A DNA stretch of 64,000 bases from Eonycteris spelaea (Eukaryota; Chordata; Mammalia; Chiroptera; Pteropodidae): positions 4,836,001 through 4,900,000 of the forward strand of contig PUFA01000081.1 in NCBI GenBank assembly GCA_003508835.1. Reading direction: 5' to 3'. The translations under genes and the position numbers were made by a program. Of this stretch, positions 24,205 to 35,808 are shown piece after piece. How positions within the stretch are numbered: the first letter of the stretch is position 1; the number at the start of each line of letters is the position of its first letter. The notes under the pieces are model-generated. The model worked only from the letters and a program-made list of their open reading frames with translations, was not told the DNA's origin and searched no databases.

Positions 24205-24877
24205 TTCTCCTTTTCTCTAGCTCAAACAAGTTGTACCTTTGAATCAAAATTAAATAGCACAAGGTAAACTATTTCCCATGTGCTCCCTATGGTGCTCTCT
24301 GATTCCCATTGTTAGCACTTAAAACCTTGTATTATCATTGCCTGCTTGCCTTTTTGGTCCTCCACAAATTTCTCAAGAGAAAAAGTGTGACATATGCATT
24401 GTTGTAGTCTCACTGCCTAGCAGAATAACTGGTATTGAGTTGTTTCCCAAGAATACAATTAAGTATCATGTAGTATGATGCAGGATTGCTCTTTCAGGAG
24501 CTTTGAGAATGGGCAAACCTAGAAAGATTAGGGTTTTCTGGTGAAGGTTTATAGAGAAGGAAAAATATAGAGTGGGCATTGGCTGACTGGTCTTGTGCTT
24601 AGCATTGAACTTGGGCAGGAGCTTAGAGAACTGTTGTACAGGAATGTCCACACATGGGACAAGGTATGTGTGTGGGATGGGAATGAGGAAAGGGACTTGT
24701 TTTGAAAAGTGGTAGTAAGATGGGAGATCAGCATTATCAGCCTGAGGGTGAGCTGCAAAGCTAGGAGAAGACTTTATAGCTGATAAAATAGGAAGTATGT
24801 ATCCAAAGAGCTTTTTAGTGGTATGTGACATAATATATTTGTGATTACGCTTTCAGTCTGACAACAATAATGTAGGT
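24201..24877. other. Unassigned sequence
   Basis: No recognised gene or named repeat. A 121-codon open frame on the minus strand (24466-24831) and an overlapping 69-codon frame have no family signature. Confidence 0.45.
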
Positions 24878-25084
24878 CATGGGTTGGCTAACTATGGCCT
24901 GCATGCCAAATCCAGCTCATACCATGTTTTAGCAGAGCCCTCAAATAAAGGATCTTTAAAACATTTTAAATGAGTTATTTAAAAAATAAGCTGGAATATG
25001 CAACAATGGTCTTTTATGGACCTCAATGCCTAAAATATTTAATATCTGGTCATTTACAAAAAAAAAAAAGTTTCCTGGTCTCTG
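24878..25084 (+). mobile_element. hAT-type MITE of the 'ttggcaaactatggcc' class
   Basis: The copy starts catgggttggctaactatgg, then cctgcatgccaaatccagct, tcaaataaaggatcttt, and ends cctaaaatatttaatatctg, catttacaaaaa and tttcctggtctctg. The two ends are diverged inverted repeats. This is the common mammalian non-autonomous element with termini like caggggttggcaaac. I am confident it is a DNA-transposon fossil but not of the exact MER name. Confidence 0.6.
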
Positions 25085-25915
25085 CAGGTAAAACAGATGG
25101 AGATTAGTGAGTAAAGACATCGGAATAAAGGATTTGCTTATATGTATAAGGGTAGGAAAGACAGTGGTGACAAATAGTTATCTTCCTTTTAGCAGCTAAA
25201 CACAGTAGTTTTTGTCATATAACTGTCTAATGCTGTTCTTTCTTTTCCCCCTTTGGTGGGCAGCTTTCTCCCATATGATGATTTCGAGTCTCAGGTTTCT
25301 TTCTTCCTATGGCCCTGACGTTCTGTATGATCTTATCATTATTGCATCCAAATAGTTAAAAGAGAAATACAGTGACAGAAACACACATGTGCTTCTTTGA
25401 AAAATCTTGTTTTTTAATTGACTCACATCCCTTTCCACTTACTTGCTATTGATAATAGGTGATCATGTAGCCTCATCTAGAAATAAAAGCATTTGGGAGT
25501 TGTACTTCCTGGTTGAGTAACCCCCTTCCCAGTCATGTTCTACGGTATGACCACCAGCTCTACACTAGACATTTCTGCCAGAGGAAGAATTTGTGGCAAT
25601 TGACTCAGCTGGGAGCTGATTGTTTCTATAACGTGAGACCAAAAGCCATATATGTAAATGCATACACATATATAAATGAATATGTATATTTAAATATATA
25701 TATGAAGAAATACATATGCACATGCATATATGTACATATATACCTATAAACACAAACCTGTTAATGCACGTGTATATGAGCAGGCAATGAATTGAGGGGT
25801 TTTAGATACTAGGAGCCTGGGAATTCCTACTTTCTATTTTCTGCATTTCTCTACTTTCTCCAACAACTGGCTCTCTACATTCCAGTTATGATATTGCGTG
25901 AGATGTTTTCTAAAA
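25085..25915. other. Unassigned, with purine-pyrimidine alternating tract
   Basis: No gene is recognised. Positions 25650-25750 alternate in catatatgt/acatatat patterns, giving many short self-complementary stretches. Small open frames on both strands there are composition artefacts. Confidence 0.5.
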
Positions 25916-25917
25916 TG

Positions 25918-26050
25918 CTTTTATTTTCTCATCTGTCAAATGGAGAATATTTGGTTCTAGCCTTTGTAGTGAGAATTAACGATGTAAAGTTTTTAGGTTA
26001 TTTCCTGACATATACTAAATGCTCAATAAAATGACTGTTATTATTGATGC
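25918..26050 (+). repeat. MIR SINE 3' half
   Basis: The text ttattttctcatctgtcaaa, tggagaatatttggttctag, agtgagaattaacgatgtaa, tgacatatactaaatgctca and ataaaatgactgttatt follows the MIR 3' half in order. Confidence 0.7.
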
Positions 26051-26453
26051 TATCACTATTAATGTTGTTTACACCCTTTAAATATTCCAAGAAATGTTTA
26101 CAGGGCTTAGCAGCAGCTGACTATGAATAGACAAAAAGAGACACAAAACACAACGACCTCAACTTTTTGCCTATTTGGTGAAATAATAAACCCAGAGAAG
26201 ATGGGAAGAGCTGGTTTACATATAAAATTGAAAATGCATACCTATCAGCAAAGCAAAAAAATAGTAATAAAAATAATTATTGTCACCTATGTTCTTTTCA
26301 GAGACAAGAGAATATAATGTTACAGATCAAACATACAGCAGATCATAGGAATGTAACCACTGCAGAATAAGGAATAAATAGGGATTCCTCCAGCACTGTA
26401 CTAGAATGATTAAACATTACCCCTTTTTCTGAGACTATTAATATGTACATATA

Positions 26454-26600
26454 TATACTATATACATAAAATACATGAATGTGTATATATAGTATATAAA
26501 CAAATTTGGTACACCAACATATTGGAATACTATTCAACAATAAAAAGAAACAAAATTCATGTGATATACATACAAATACATACATGTACTCCACAAACAA
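26454..26600 (+). repeat. AT palindrome and L1 fragment
   Basis: A 13-bp perfect inverted repeat (tatatactatata at 26452-26464 and its complement at 26486-26498) precedes an L1 fragment from about 26503: gtacaccaacatattggaat, actattcaacaataaaaaga, aacaaaattcatgtgata. The L1 piece matches the plus-strand L1M 3' region just upstream of where L1 ORF2 ends. Confidence 0.6.
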
Positions 26601-28107
26601 CTTTAATGGTAAGTAAATTGCTTATTTCTGAGAGACTGTTGAACAATGATGGAGTCCTCATGTCTGTACTGATTCTGTCTCCTGTACTAAGCTGAGAACC
26701 ATGGCCATGATTGTGATTATATTCTAGTTAAGTAACACATCTATTGATGCTATTTGCAAATATCCTCCCTCTGTGCTTTCTTAGTCATGTTTAGTATATA
26801 TAGTTTTAGAAGCATGTATATCAGAGTAAAGCGGGACTTCTGCACTCACTTCACATCAGTTAGACTAGTTTTTTCCTTGACCAACTTAAGGCAAACCTCT
26901 GTATCTTTTCTGTTAATGTTTCCAAATGAATGTTGTTTTAGTCAAGAATACAGATGCACAAGCAGATTTCAAAACAGATGTGTGTCTGTTTTAGACACAT
27001 GGGCTTCCTGGGCCTATTTTTAAAGCCAAGGGAGATTCTAAAGTCTCTTGTCTGTTCCAATTTGGAAACTAGATCTGACAGCCCTTGAGTCTTTCTTCTT
27101 ACTTACTGAATAACTTTGCTTTACTCTATTAAATTGTTCATAGAGAGCTTAAATGTGATGAACATGGTGCTTTGGTTTTGACAGTTCTGATTTCTGACTT
27201 GGGACAAGGCTCTAGAGACCATCACTTGCAAGCTTGTTACTCTTTTGCGGCTGCCTCTTCTGCAAGTAGTTTACTACTAGTTGTTTTTATTTTCTTCATT
27301 TTTTCTCCCACCATAGGATCTGCACTCCACCCCTCACTCCTCCCAAGTAATCACATAGGCATAGCTAACCCTCAGTTAGCACATATCATTGAGTTTGAGT
27401 ATTCACTGGACTTAGGGAGCAAATCACAGTGAACGCAGGTGCAATCTCATGCTCACCCTAGCCAGAGGTAAGGCAGGCAAAAAAGAACTGTACCAATATG
27501 TGGGAAATCTATTTCCCATTTTCCTCAAACCATAATTTTACAACATAAAAGATGATTTAAATGCATCTGATATCATTTCCCACAGCACTAACAACTCACA
27601 CTACTATTCACTCACTTCTTTTGAAATAATCATACCTTCTGGACCTCAATATATATACATTTATATGACTCCTTAATTCTTTATTAAGCTTGATTGACTG
27701 CATACAATATGCTAATATTTTTATAGTGTTAAATAAAAATATTTATGAAGACTTTTTAAAAAAACTTGAGATTGGTTATTGCTTAGGAGCCCACGGGGCT
27801 CTATAATGTGAGCTATGATAATGTGAGGATAAAGTGGTCCTGCTGTGTAATGATACTGGTCTTGAAGTTGAGTATGTTAATATTCAACCTACAGTCAGCA
27901 CTTCCCCAGTGACCGCCTACCCTTTACCCATTGTTTACTCCTTGGCAGTAACTGTGTATTTGTCCATTTCTTCTACTTCATATCGAAGGTCATTCTGCAT
28001 CGTTTTCAACTTTGTGATAATTCTTTTACACCTAGACAGTTATAACATTTTATACATAATGACTGAATAATAACTCTTTGTTAATGAATTAATAAATCAT
28101 CTTTGTA
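26601..28107. other. Unassigned sequence, slightly less AT-rich at 27.2-27.5 kb
   Basis: I recognise no repeat or gene. An 86-codon open frame at 27172-27432 and an 89-codon frame at 26754-27023 show no family motif and no partner exon signals that I can support. Confidence 0.4.
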
Positions 28108-28634
28108 GAAGTTCTACTCCTGGCTATTTACACTAATAAAAAATGAAGACTGTGTTAGCACAAAAATCTATACAGGTATGTTCATTGCAGCATTTTTCAT
28201 AATCATAAAAACTGGAAACAATCAAAAAGTTCTTCAAAGGGTAAATGTATAAGCAAATTATGGTACACCAGTATGTTGAGATATTATTAAGCAATTAAAA
28301 AAATAAAATATTGACAAAAGCAACAATTTGGCTGAATCTAAAAGACATTATGCTGAACAAAACGAGTCAGTCTCAAAAGGCACACTGTATAATTTCATTT
28401 ATGTGACATTCTCGAAAGGACAAAAAAATATAGTGATGAAAACAGGTCATTTGTTGTCAGATGGTAGTGGCTGGGGGAGAATTTGACTACAAAGCACAAG
28501 AGAGTTTTTTAGGTGATGGAACTATTTCGATTTTGGTAATGGTTACTCAAATTTATATATGTGCTAAAATTCACATAACTGAACAACAAAAATGTCAATT
28601 TTCCTATATATTAATTTAAAAATAAAAATTTTAA
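28108..28634 (+). mobile_element. L1 (L1M) 3' end, sense
   Basis: It reads tctactcctggctatttaca, ggtatgttcattgcagcatt, cataatcataaaaactggaa, gtaaatgtataagcaaatta, ggtacaccagtatgttgaga, aaagacattatgctgaacaa, atttcatttatgtgacattc and agatggtagtggctgggg. The L1M end of ORF2 and 3' UTR are in order and end in an A/T-rich tail at about 28634. It is 5'-truncated and dead. Confidence 0.85.
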
Positions 28635-28705
28635 ATGAGCTCTTGTGAATCTGTATACTGCTATTAATATTCCTTACCAAGTTCCATCATACCTAACCTT
28701 TAGAT

Positions 28706-28880
28706 CAGTGTTCTTAAACTTGACTGATTATCAGACACAGCCAGGTCTCTAATTAACAGCACAGACCCCCAGAATTCTCTGCTGAGGGTGTGTTCAAGCT
28801 CTGACAAAGGCAACGAATTTGTACTACAGCAAGAACCTAAGTGATCCTGGGAACTGGAAAAGTTTGAGTTTGAGAAACTG
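28706..28880 (+). mobile_element. MER5A MITE, first of a tandem pair
   Basis: It begins cagtgttcttaaacttgact, passes cacagacccccagaattctc and tgctgagggtgtgttc, and ends gtttgagaaactg. The flanks ctttagat (28698-28705) and ctctagat (28881-28888) differ at one base and are a good 8-bp hAT target-site duplication. Confidence 0.7.
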
Positions 28881-28888
28881 CTCTAGAT

Positions 28889-29046
28889 CAGTGTTTTCAA
28901 ACTTTAGTGAGCACCAGAATCAAGTAAGAAGACCTAGCATAGCAAGATGTGGAATGGGGGCCACGTATTGGCATTATTAGAAAGGACCCCCAAGAAACTC
29001 TAATTCAGGTGTTAAACATGGGACAGACTTTGAGAAATACCACTAT
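28889..29046 (+). mobile_element. MER5A MITE, second of a tandem pair
   Basis: It begins cagtgttttcaaactttagt, then gagcaccagaatcaagtaag, and ends agactttgagaaataccact. It has the same orientation as its neighbour and starts right after that copy's right-hand duplicated site. The middle is shorter and more diverged. Confidence 0.65.
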
Positions 29047-29289
29047 AGCTTAGTGTTACTAAATTAATGTCAAACTCAGCTGGCCTTTTGTGTCCACTCA
29101 ATAATTCTATGACTAGCCTCCTCTTTCATTCTCTAGCTTAGGCATTTCATACCTGCACCAGCCTCCAAATTCTCTACCTCACTTCCTCAGTAGTTTGTTG
29201 AACCTTGCCTTTGTCAGCTAGAAAAAAACATTTTTAGATGTGCTTTCCTTCAGCTTCCTGTTCTTATACTTAAAAATACAGAATTACAT

Positions 29290-30030
29290 TTAATTCCATT
29301 CTTTTTCCCAGTGCCTGAGGAAGAAGTGAGTCTTATCTTCAAAGCTTACATATGTCTGCCTCTGTGCTCTTGATCTGAGTGCCTCTTGATCCTCTCTTTC
29401 TTCTCTCTCCTGCATTTCCAATTTTTTTCTTCTGTAATGGCTCCTTCCACACAACTGTGAATGTGCTCAAGTCACTCCATCTTATACTGGCAAATCTCTT
29501 TTGACTTGGAATTCCCTTTTATTGTTCACCCTGTCAATTTTTTTCATAGCCAAATTCCTCGAGTAGATAACCTCCAATTACAGTGTCTACTCAGTGCCCT
29601 TCCTTCACTTTTCAGCCCACAGTAATCAGGCTTTTACCTCAAACCTTGTACTTAGGTGTCACAGGAAAAACCTGCCACTGACCTCCTGGATACCTAATCC
29701 TCTGGACAGATTCTGTCTTCATCTGACCAGATCTTTCTGAGACTTCCTTTTTTTATTAAAAAATTATACCTTTTCTGCTATCTTCCTAACTTTCTATTTC
29801 TTCTAGATATCCTTCCCTAGCTCATAATTCTTTATGCTTCAGTGTTTGCTTTATCCAGAGGTCCTGTCCCTGGTCCTCATTTTTTTCACCCCAATTTTTT
29901 TATTCTGGGAAATTTCTTCTATGCCCATGGCTTCAACCATTCCTATAGGCTAACGATTCCTAGACCTGTATTGAATAGGTACTCATAAATGTTTGTTTAG
30001 AGGATAAGTGGGTGACTACATGGATAGATA
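29290..30030 (+). repeat. L2 LINE with reverse-transcriptase remnant
   Basis: The plus strand tracks L2 ORF2: ttcatagccaaattcctcga, cagcccacagtaatcaggct, ccactgacctcctggatacc, then aggtcctgtccctggtcctc (the VPQGSVLGP block) and cccatggcttcaaccattcc followed by a decayed YADD region. It then jumps to an L2 tail, gtactcataaatgtttgttt at about 29985, implying an internal deletion. Stops and frameshifts abolish coding. L2 encodes an endonuclease and reverse transcriptase when intact. Confidence 0.7.
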
Positions 30031-30842
30031 CATAATCAATGAATATCAATGAATTAGAGATACATTACGACAAAAAGAAATAGGACTGATTTCTGATCGC
30101 GTGGGTTTTTTCTACAAGCAAAGACAGACTTTAAGATGCTTATTTGTACTTATTAACTTCTTTTTCAGCAGTTAGAGATAGTCAGAATATTAAATATATA
30201 TTTAACTAAGAAGTTCTGTGATGAAACATGAAACTTTATTGGCATTGGATGACTTTGGGAGAGCTAAGGGTTCAGTGGAATCCTTTTACTTCCTCTATTC
30301 CTTCAAGATCTAATTCCTATTGTGCAAATTAACAAACACACACACACATACACACACACAAGCTCTGAATTAATGCGGTAACACATGCTAATACCTGGGC
30401 ACCATTTCTTTGTAGCGTTCATAATAGGTATGATGTTTTGTGACATACTTATTCATATTAATTATCTGTATCTCTTTTTATATGTCACCACCTCCTCCTC
30501 TTTCCCCACCTCTTTCTCTCTTTCTCTCTCCCATTCTTTCTTGCTTGCTCTTTCTCTCAGCCACTCACATATATTTAAGGACAAATGTTGGCATAATTTA
30601 TTAAATTACGAGGTGGTATTTTCAGAAGGACTTTAAAATATAAGTTCAAGCTACGACAAAAGTATAAAAAGATATTTGGCACAACAAATTATACAACCGG
30701 AGACCAGACTTCTGACAACTAGAAGAGACCTCTTAGCACCAGGGGTTGGTGAGTTGACACCATTAGTGTGAATTCAACCTCAGGTCCTTTAACTGCTAAT
30801 GGGTATCTTAATTACTGCAAGTTTAAAAATTATAACCCACTG
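30031..30842. other. Unassigned, short CA and CT-rich tracts
   Basis: Short interrupted CA repeats occur at about 30334-30360 and a ctctttctctc-type pyrimidine tract at about 30508-30560. No gene or named repeat is recognised. Confidence 0.5.
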
Positions 30843-30912
30843 GCTATAGAAAGCACTGAACACGGTGCCTAATACATAATAGATGCTCAATAAATGTTAG
30901 TTCTATTCTCCT
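30843..30912 (+). repeat. MIR 3' end
   Basis: The text agcactgaacacggtgccta, atacataatagatgctcaat and aaatgttagttctatt is a clear MIR tail. Confidence 0.7.
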
Positions 30913-31179
30913 TCATTCTTTTTCAAAAAACAAAAAAAGATGTTCTTTCTGCTTTAGACATCTTTTAGCAAGCCACATATTTTCTCTCCATTAATTAATA
31001 AAAAAATAAATTCTATGTATAAAATATATACTCTGTTCACTTAAGCCATTTTTCTTTCTACTTCCAGTTTGTGGTTTTCAGTTTACTCACCTATACAATC
31101 AATCACCAAATGTTTCCAGAGCCTATACTTAAAAATCAATGATTACCTTTAACATGCTATCTCTTATCTCTGAGTCTCA

Positions 31180-31330
31180 ATATTCTCCTAATTGAAATGG
31201 GGATATGTGCCACTGCCTCAGGGATATTGTGAGAACTAAATGAAATGATGCATATAGTTAGTGTGCTTAATGTCGCATTTGGCATATAGGGAACATTCCA
31301 AAAAATATCAGATGACGATGTTATTGTTTT
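31180..31330 (+). repeat. MIR SINE 3' half
   Basis: It reads aattgaaatggggatatgtg, ccactgcctcagggatattg, tgagaactaaatgaaatgat and gcatttggcatatagggaac, the MIR 3' half in order. Confidence 0.65.
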
Positions 31331-31539
31331 AGATGTCTTATTTCTACTTATAGTTTAGTCATTTGAGTTCTAGAACATTGTGAATCCTTGAATCTTTCAA
31401 TAAGTCATGTCTCAGAACTAACATCAATTTTCGGGGAAGGCTTTTGTGACTCTCCCATCTAAAGTGGACCCACAGTCCTCTCACAGTAACTAAGGTAGCA
31501 TGGAAGTGAGAAACATACTCTATTTTGCCTAAAAGCATC

Positions 31540-31712
31540 CCCGGCTCTATTTAGTTGCTTAATCTCCTGATAACTCAGTGTCCTAATCCCGTAAATAAAA
31601 GTAACAATACTATCTGTCTCATAGGATTGTTGTGAGGGGAAATGAGTTAATATGAGTAAAATGCTTAGTATAATTTCTGGTACAAAATATGTGTTAAATG
31701 TTTATTTTTTTA
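31540..31712 (+). repeat. MIR SINE 3' two thirds
   Basis: It reads ccggctctatttagttgctt, aatctcctgataactcagtg, actatctgtctcataggatt, gttgtgaggggaaatgagtt and aatatgtgttaaatgttt. It is one of the better preserved MIR copies in the window. Confidence 0.75.
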
Positions 31713-31837
31713 TGATTAAGAAAACAGCACTTACTGTTTTCTGAAATTGTCTTGTTCAATTATCATATTACAGTCTATTTCAACCCTCCAGGATAAAGAG
31801 GATCCAATGAAAGAAGGAAAGTTCCATGCTTTGTGTT

Positions 31838-31915
31838 GCCTTGTTCACTGCTGTATTCCCAAAACTGCAACAGGGGTCAACATTCATCACATTTTTGTTG
31901 AATGAATGAATGTGT
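31838..31915 (+). repeat. L2 LINE 3' tip
   Basis: The text ttgttcactgctgtattccc, then tttttgttgaatgaatgaat, is the L2 3' terminus with its short tandem tail. Confidence 0.7.
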
Positions 31916-32800
31916 GATATATATAGTCAATCACTCAATCCCTCATACCTGGTCTAACACATAGTGTTGTGCACAGTGGTATTTTTCATAATATTATACA
32001 TAGTAGGTTATCAAAACATATTTGAGATGATAACCCCAAATATTCATGACTTTTTTTTTTTAACACAGGTCATGCAGGTATTACATAGTGAGAAAATTTA
32101 GAGCTATAATTGCTCTCTGAACGGTATGATTTTTTTTTTAAAGAATTATGACTTCCCACCATGTGTTAGTGAGCCAGAGAGACTGCCTCTGTCCTCTTGA
32201 TTGTGTTTGGAAGTTTCCCTTGGATGGGAGCCATGGAAATAAATTAGAACACCTCACCCCTCCCCCCAACTATGCAACCCATCTCAAAGAAAATTCTTAA
32301 TGAATTTGTTTCTAAAAAGGAAAATAAATTGATATTTATCTTAACTTGGGGATCTGGGCTGAATTTTTCTTGTCATTCAACTACACGCTGGGGGTAAATT
32401 TCAGAGAAAGAAGAAATTGGGATTTAGGAACTTTGTGTAGTTGGTATGCTGGGGGCCATGGAGTTAAACTAGCTTTAAAGCTACTTTATTGTAGTGATTT
32501 CCCCAATAAAATCTTTAAAGCAAGGATCTGCAGAAATTTTAAGAATAGAGTTTATTAATAATGAGGAAAAAAGGAAAGGTATAAAATGCATGACAGAGAA
32601 TATTAAAGACGTGAAGGGGCTAAAGGTAAATGGTGAATCTGGTAGCCATTCTAGAAGTCTGTGTGGAGATATTAGGATAAAAAAAATCTACAAAAACTGA
32701 ATATGTGATGACAAATATTTGCTAATGGCACTTCTCTATAGTGGCTTTCCATCTAATCTTTGGCAAAATAAGATGTGTATTATAAGTTTTCCAAGGTGTG
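31916..32800. other. Unassigned sequence
   Basis: No gene or named repeat is recognised. There are T/A runs at about 32050 and 32131. Two short overlapping open frames near 32.35-32.70 kb have no family signature. Confidence 0.45.
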
Positions 32801-32801
32801 T

Positions 32802-33176
32802 TGTGTTATTTAGGGTTCTCCAGACAAACTGAACCAATAGCATGTGTGTGTACATAAAAAAGTATGGCAAGGTCGAAATTTGAGATTGGAGACTCAAGGA
32901 AGGGCCAATGTTGCATGCAATTCAAATCCAAAAGCCATCTTCTGGCAGAATTTCTTTTTGTTCAGAGGAAGTCAGTTTTTTTTCCCTGTTCAGGCCTTCA
33001 GCCAATTGGATGAGGCCTACCCACATTATGAAAGATAATCTGTTTTATTCAAAGTACACCTACTTAAATGTTCATTTCATCCAAAGACACCCTTACAGAA
33101 GCATCCAGAATAATGGTTGACCATATACCTGGGAACCGTAACCCAGACGAGTTAAAACATAAAATTAACATTTACA
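32802..33176 (-). mobile_element. MLT2-like ERVL LTR, antisense
   Basis: The plus strand reads tagggttctccagacaaact, gaaccaatagcatgtgtgtg, cttcagccaattggatgagg, cctacccacattatgaaaga, cacccttacagaagcatcca, gaataatggttgaccatata and cataaaattaacattt. This is the reverse complement of the ERVL-type LTR that begins tgtgatggttaattttatg. It is a solo LTR with no internal retroviral sequence nearby, and it abuts an L2. Confidence 0.75.
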
Positions 33177-33177
33177 C

Positions 33178-33662
33178 TGAACTCGATGTGGCCCCTGCCT
33201 AACTACCAACTTCATCTTGGACCACTCATCTGCTTCTAACATACAGGTCTTTTTATTCCTCACAAACACATTTCTTCTCCCCACTTCAGGGCCTTCGTAA
33301 ATACTGTTTCTCTTCCTGGAAAGCGTGTTCACCCCTTCATGGCCTAGAAAAGTCCTTCCTATCATTTAGTCTCAGCTTAATTGGCATTTCCTTGTTGAGA
33401 CGTTTCTGAACTCCAGTGTCAGGCCCCCTTATTAGAATCTTCACATCAGGCCCCGTAATTTCTTTCATTATACTTAAACAATTTTAGAGCTTTGGCATAT
33501 TTGTAATTACAAATTTATTTTCTGTATTTTTGATTAGTTTAATATCTATTTTCCCGTTTAATTTGATACTCCATGAGTTCATGGACCTGACTCATTGTGG
33601 TCACTGTATATCAGCGCACACGGTAGCCACCCAATGAGTACTAACTAAACAAATAAATGCGT
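33178..33662 (+). repeat. L2 LINE 3' region
   Basis: It reads gatgtggcccctgcctaact, ttctcttcctggaaagcgtg, tcaccccttcatggcctaga, atactccatgagttcatgga and acccaatgagtactaactaa, with a terminal aacaaataaatg. This is the L2 end of ORF2, 3' UTR and tip in order. It is among the more complete L2 tails here. Confidence 0.75.
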
Positions 33663-34490
33663 AGAACTTCAGATAATTGTAAAAATGTTTCCTATACTAA
33701 GTTTAAAAGTCCAAAACATTCTTTGTATCAGGAACAATTTGAAACACTTTAGTTTACCTTTTACTATCAAAGATAGACATTTCTTTAATTAAAATTGGTT
33801 TTAGAGCTTGATAGGCATTTGCTTAAAAATACGTATTCTTACCTACTACATCCCACATAATTCAGTAGGTAGGGAGTGGGACTAAGGGTTTTCCTTTGTG
33901 AAAATGCCACATTGACTCTGATGCTTCTGATTAATAAAGCAGCAGCTGGGAACTACCTGTATTAGAACAAACTTTAACCTCAGTCAGGACTCTCACTTCC
34001 TTTGATGGCAGCTCATTGTCAGCTGATGTTATTTATGTCCCATTGATACCCACAGATTAGATTTAGTTCTTGACTAAATGCAGACACAAATAACCTTCTT
34101 TCAAATAAAGACATTTTTCATCTTCATTATTTCTTCATGTTCAAAATAAAAATTTACAATTCTTTCAATAATAATTACTCTCTTTTTGACCCTTAGCCTT
34201 CTCTAATGCCTTTAGTTCTTTAATATATATACTAACTCTAAATCTGTGATTATTAGACTCAAGCAGTACTCTTTATCCTGGCATATTCCTAGTACAACAA
34301 GATAAATAATTATTCAAGATAATGTATACCGTTTATGGAGACCTGTGTTCAATTGGTTTTCTGAACTTTTTCTGTTTCACTTGTTTCTAATCAGTTTGTT
34401 TTTTGCAGTTTCAATCAAGTTTTATATTTTGAGAATTCCTGCTTCTAATTGAGATAATATCTCGAGGAAGAAATACTTTCTAGATCAAGG
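33663..34490. other. Unassigned AT-rich sequence
   Basis: No gene or named repeat is recognised over about 830 bases. Confidence 0.45.

Positions 34491-34520
<30 letters not shown>
34491..34520. repeat. (TTTTG)n pentanucleotide repeat
   Basis: About five near-perfect TTTTG units end in a T6 run. This could be a simple repeat or the reversed tail of an unrecognised retroposon. Confidence 0.9.
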
Positions 34521-34521
<1 letters not shown>

Positions 34522-34990
34522 CCAGTTTAGCCAGAAATAATTCATCTTTGTTGTATTATGAGATCTCTTACTGACCAGTTGGTTGAATGCATAGTTATTA
34601 TAGTGTGTAAAAGCATAATTGAAAGCCTAACCAACTCAAGTGTGAAAGAAAAAGGAAATACAGGCCCTTGGGAGGCAGTCAGTTTCTTCATTCCAGGATA
34701 CCAGTAAGGCTGAATGAAAATATGATGGGAGTTAAACATTAAGTGAGACCCAGTTGGGCATTCTGGTTGTTGAGTAACATAAGGTTTGAAAAATAGATTG
34801 ATATCGTGGAAATGGACATCTAGATTTTATTTGGGACGTAATATAGGTCCAAGAGCTGATGATAAGTTTTCATCAGAAGAGCTATAGAATCACCTTGTAA
34901 AGAAGATTAATGTATCTAAAGAATAAAGGATGTAATGGAAGAAAAGAGATGAAGGCTAGGTTTACAATTGAGGGAGGTCAAAGTGTCAGG
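34521..34990. other. Unassigned sequence
   Basis: No gene or named repeat recognised. Confidence 0.4.
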
Positions 34991-34994
34991 TTCT

Positions 34995-35235
34995 ATACAA
35001 CAACACAGATGAAACTTCAGACATTATGTTGAGCAAAAGAAGCCAAACATAACATTCTAAGATTCCATTTACAAGAAATTGAAGAGTAGGCAAAAACTAA
35101 TTTATGATAATAGAATTCATACTTACAGTATGCATATTCTAACATAAAAAGTTTACTCCCCAAAAGGGGTTTGGAGTTAGAGGCAGGGTAGGTTAGATGG
35201 AAAGCCAGAAAAAAATTATTTCCATAATACATCCT
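34995..35235 (+). mobile_element. L1 (L1M) fragment, sense
   Basis: The text caacacagatgaaacttcag, acattatgttgagcaaaaga, agccaaacataacattctaa, gattccatttacaagaaatt and ggcaaaaactaatttatgat matches the L1M 3' region (gaatctcaaaaacattatgc, tgagtgaaagaagccagaca). It is short and diverged. Confidence 0.65.
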
Positions 35236-35330
35236 TCAGAAAACAAATAAACAAAAAAAGTCTAATGGGATGTTATAAAAAGGGTATGGCTATTTCAGTT
35301 ATTAAAGTGAACTGTATTTATAAGGCTGCA

Positions 35331-35799
35331 TTGTGGTAAATAGTCTCCAAAGATGACTGTCATCAGTCCCTGCCCTCCTGTGAGTGGGTCGAGTTTGTGT
35401 GTCTTCCCTTGAATCTGGGCTGCTCTTGCAGCTTGCTTCCATCACTATAATGTAGAGGAAATGACATTGTGACAGTTGCAGGCCTAGCCATGAAGATGCC
35501 TGGGAGTTTCTGTTTTTCTCTTGGGAATCCATCTATCATGCTGCAAAGAAGCTTGGGTTGTACTGTTGAATGCTAAGAGATCACATGAACAGATGTGGAA
35601 TAAGGTATTCATGAATCTTGAAAATCAGCTGCTAATAAGGCAACCAAGGGAGTGTTATGGCTGCTGCCACATGGAGCAAAAGAACCACCCAGCCAGCCCT
35701 TCCATGAATTATTGGCCCATGAGAAAAACCACATGGTTGTTGTTTTAAGCTCCTAAGCTTTTGAGTAGTAAATCACACAGTAGCAGATAACTGCAACAG
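35331..35799 (+). mobile_element. MLT1-type MaLR LTR
   Basis: It reads tgtggtaaatagtctccaaa, ccttgaatctgggctgctct, gaaatgacattgtgacagtt, gcaggcctagccatgaagat, ttgttttaagctcctaagct and cagtagcagataactgcaac. These blocks follow MLT1-class LTRs on the plus strand, including the ttgttttaagc polyadenylation-side block. No internal sequence is attached. Open frames overlapping it are accidental. Confidence 0.7.
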
Positions 35800-35808
35800 T
35801 TTTCTTTA

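Noticed and set aside
24466..24831. 121-codon minus-strand open frame
   Set aside because: No recognised motif, no supporting splice or promoter context, and an overlapping alternative frame of similar quality. Length alone is not evidence in 64 kb of AT-rich DNA.
34491..34520. Reversed poly(A) tail of a SINE
   Set aside because: No SINE body is recognised on either side, so I call it a simple repeat.
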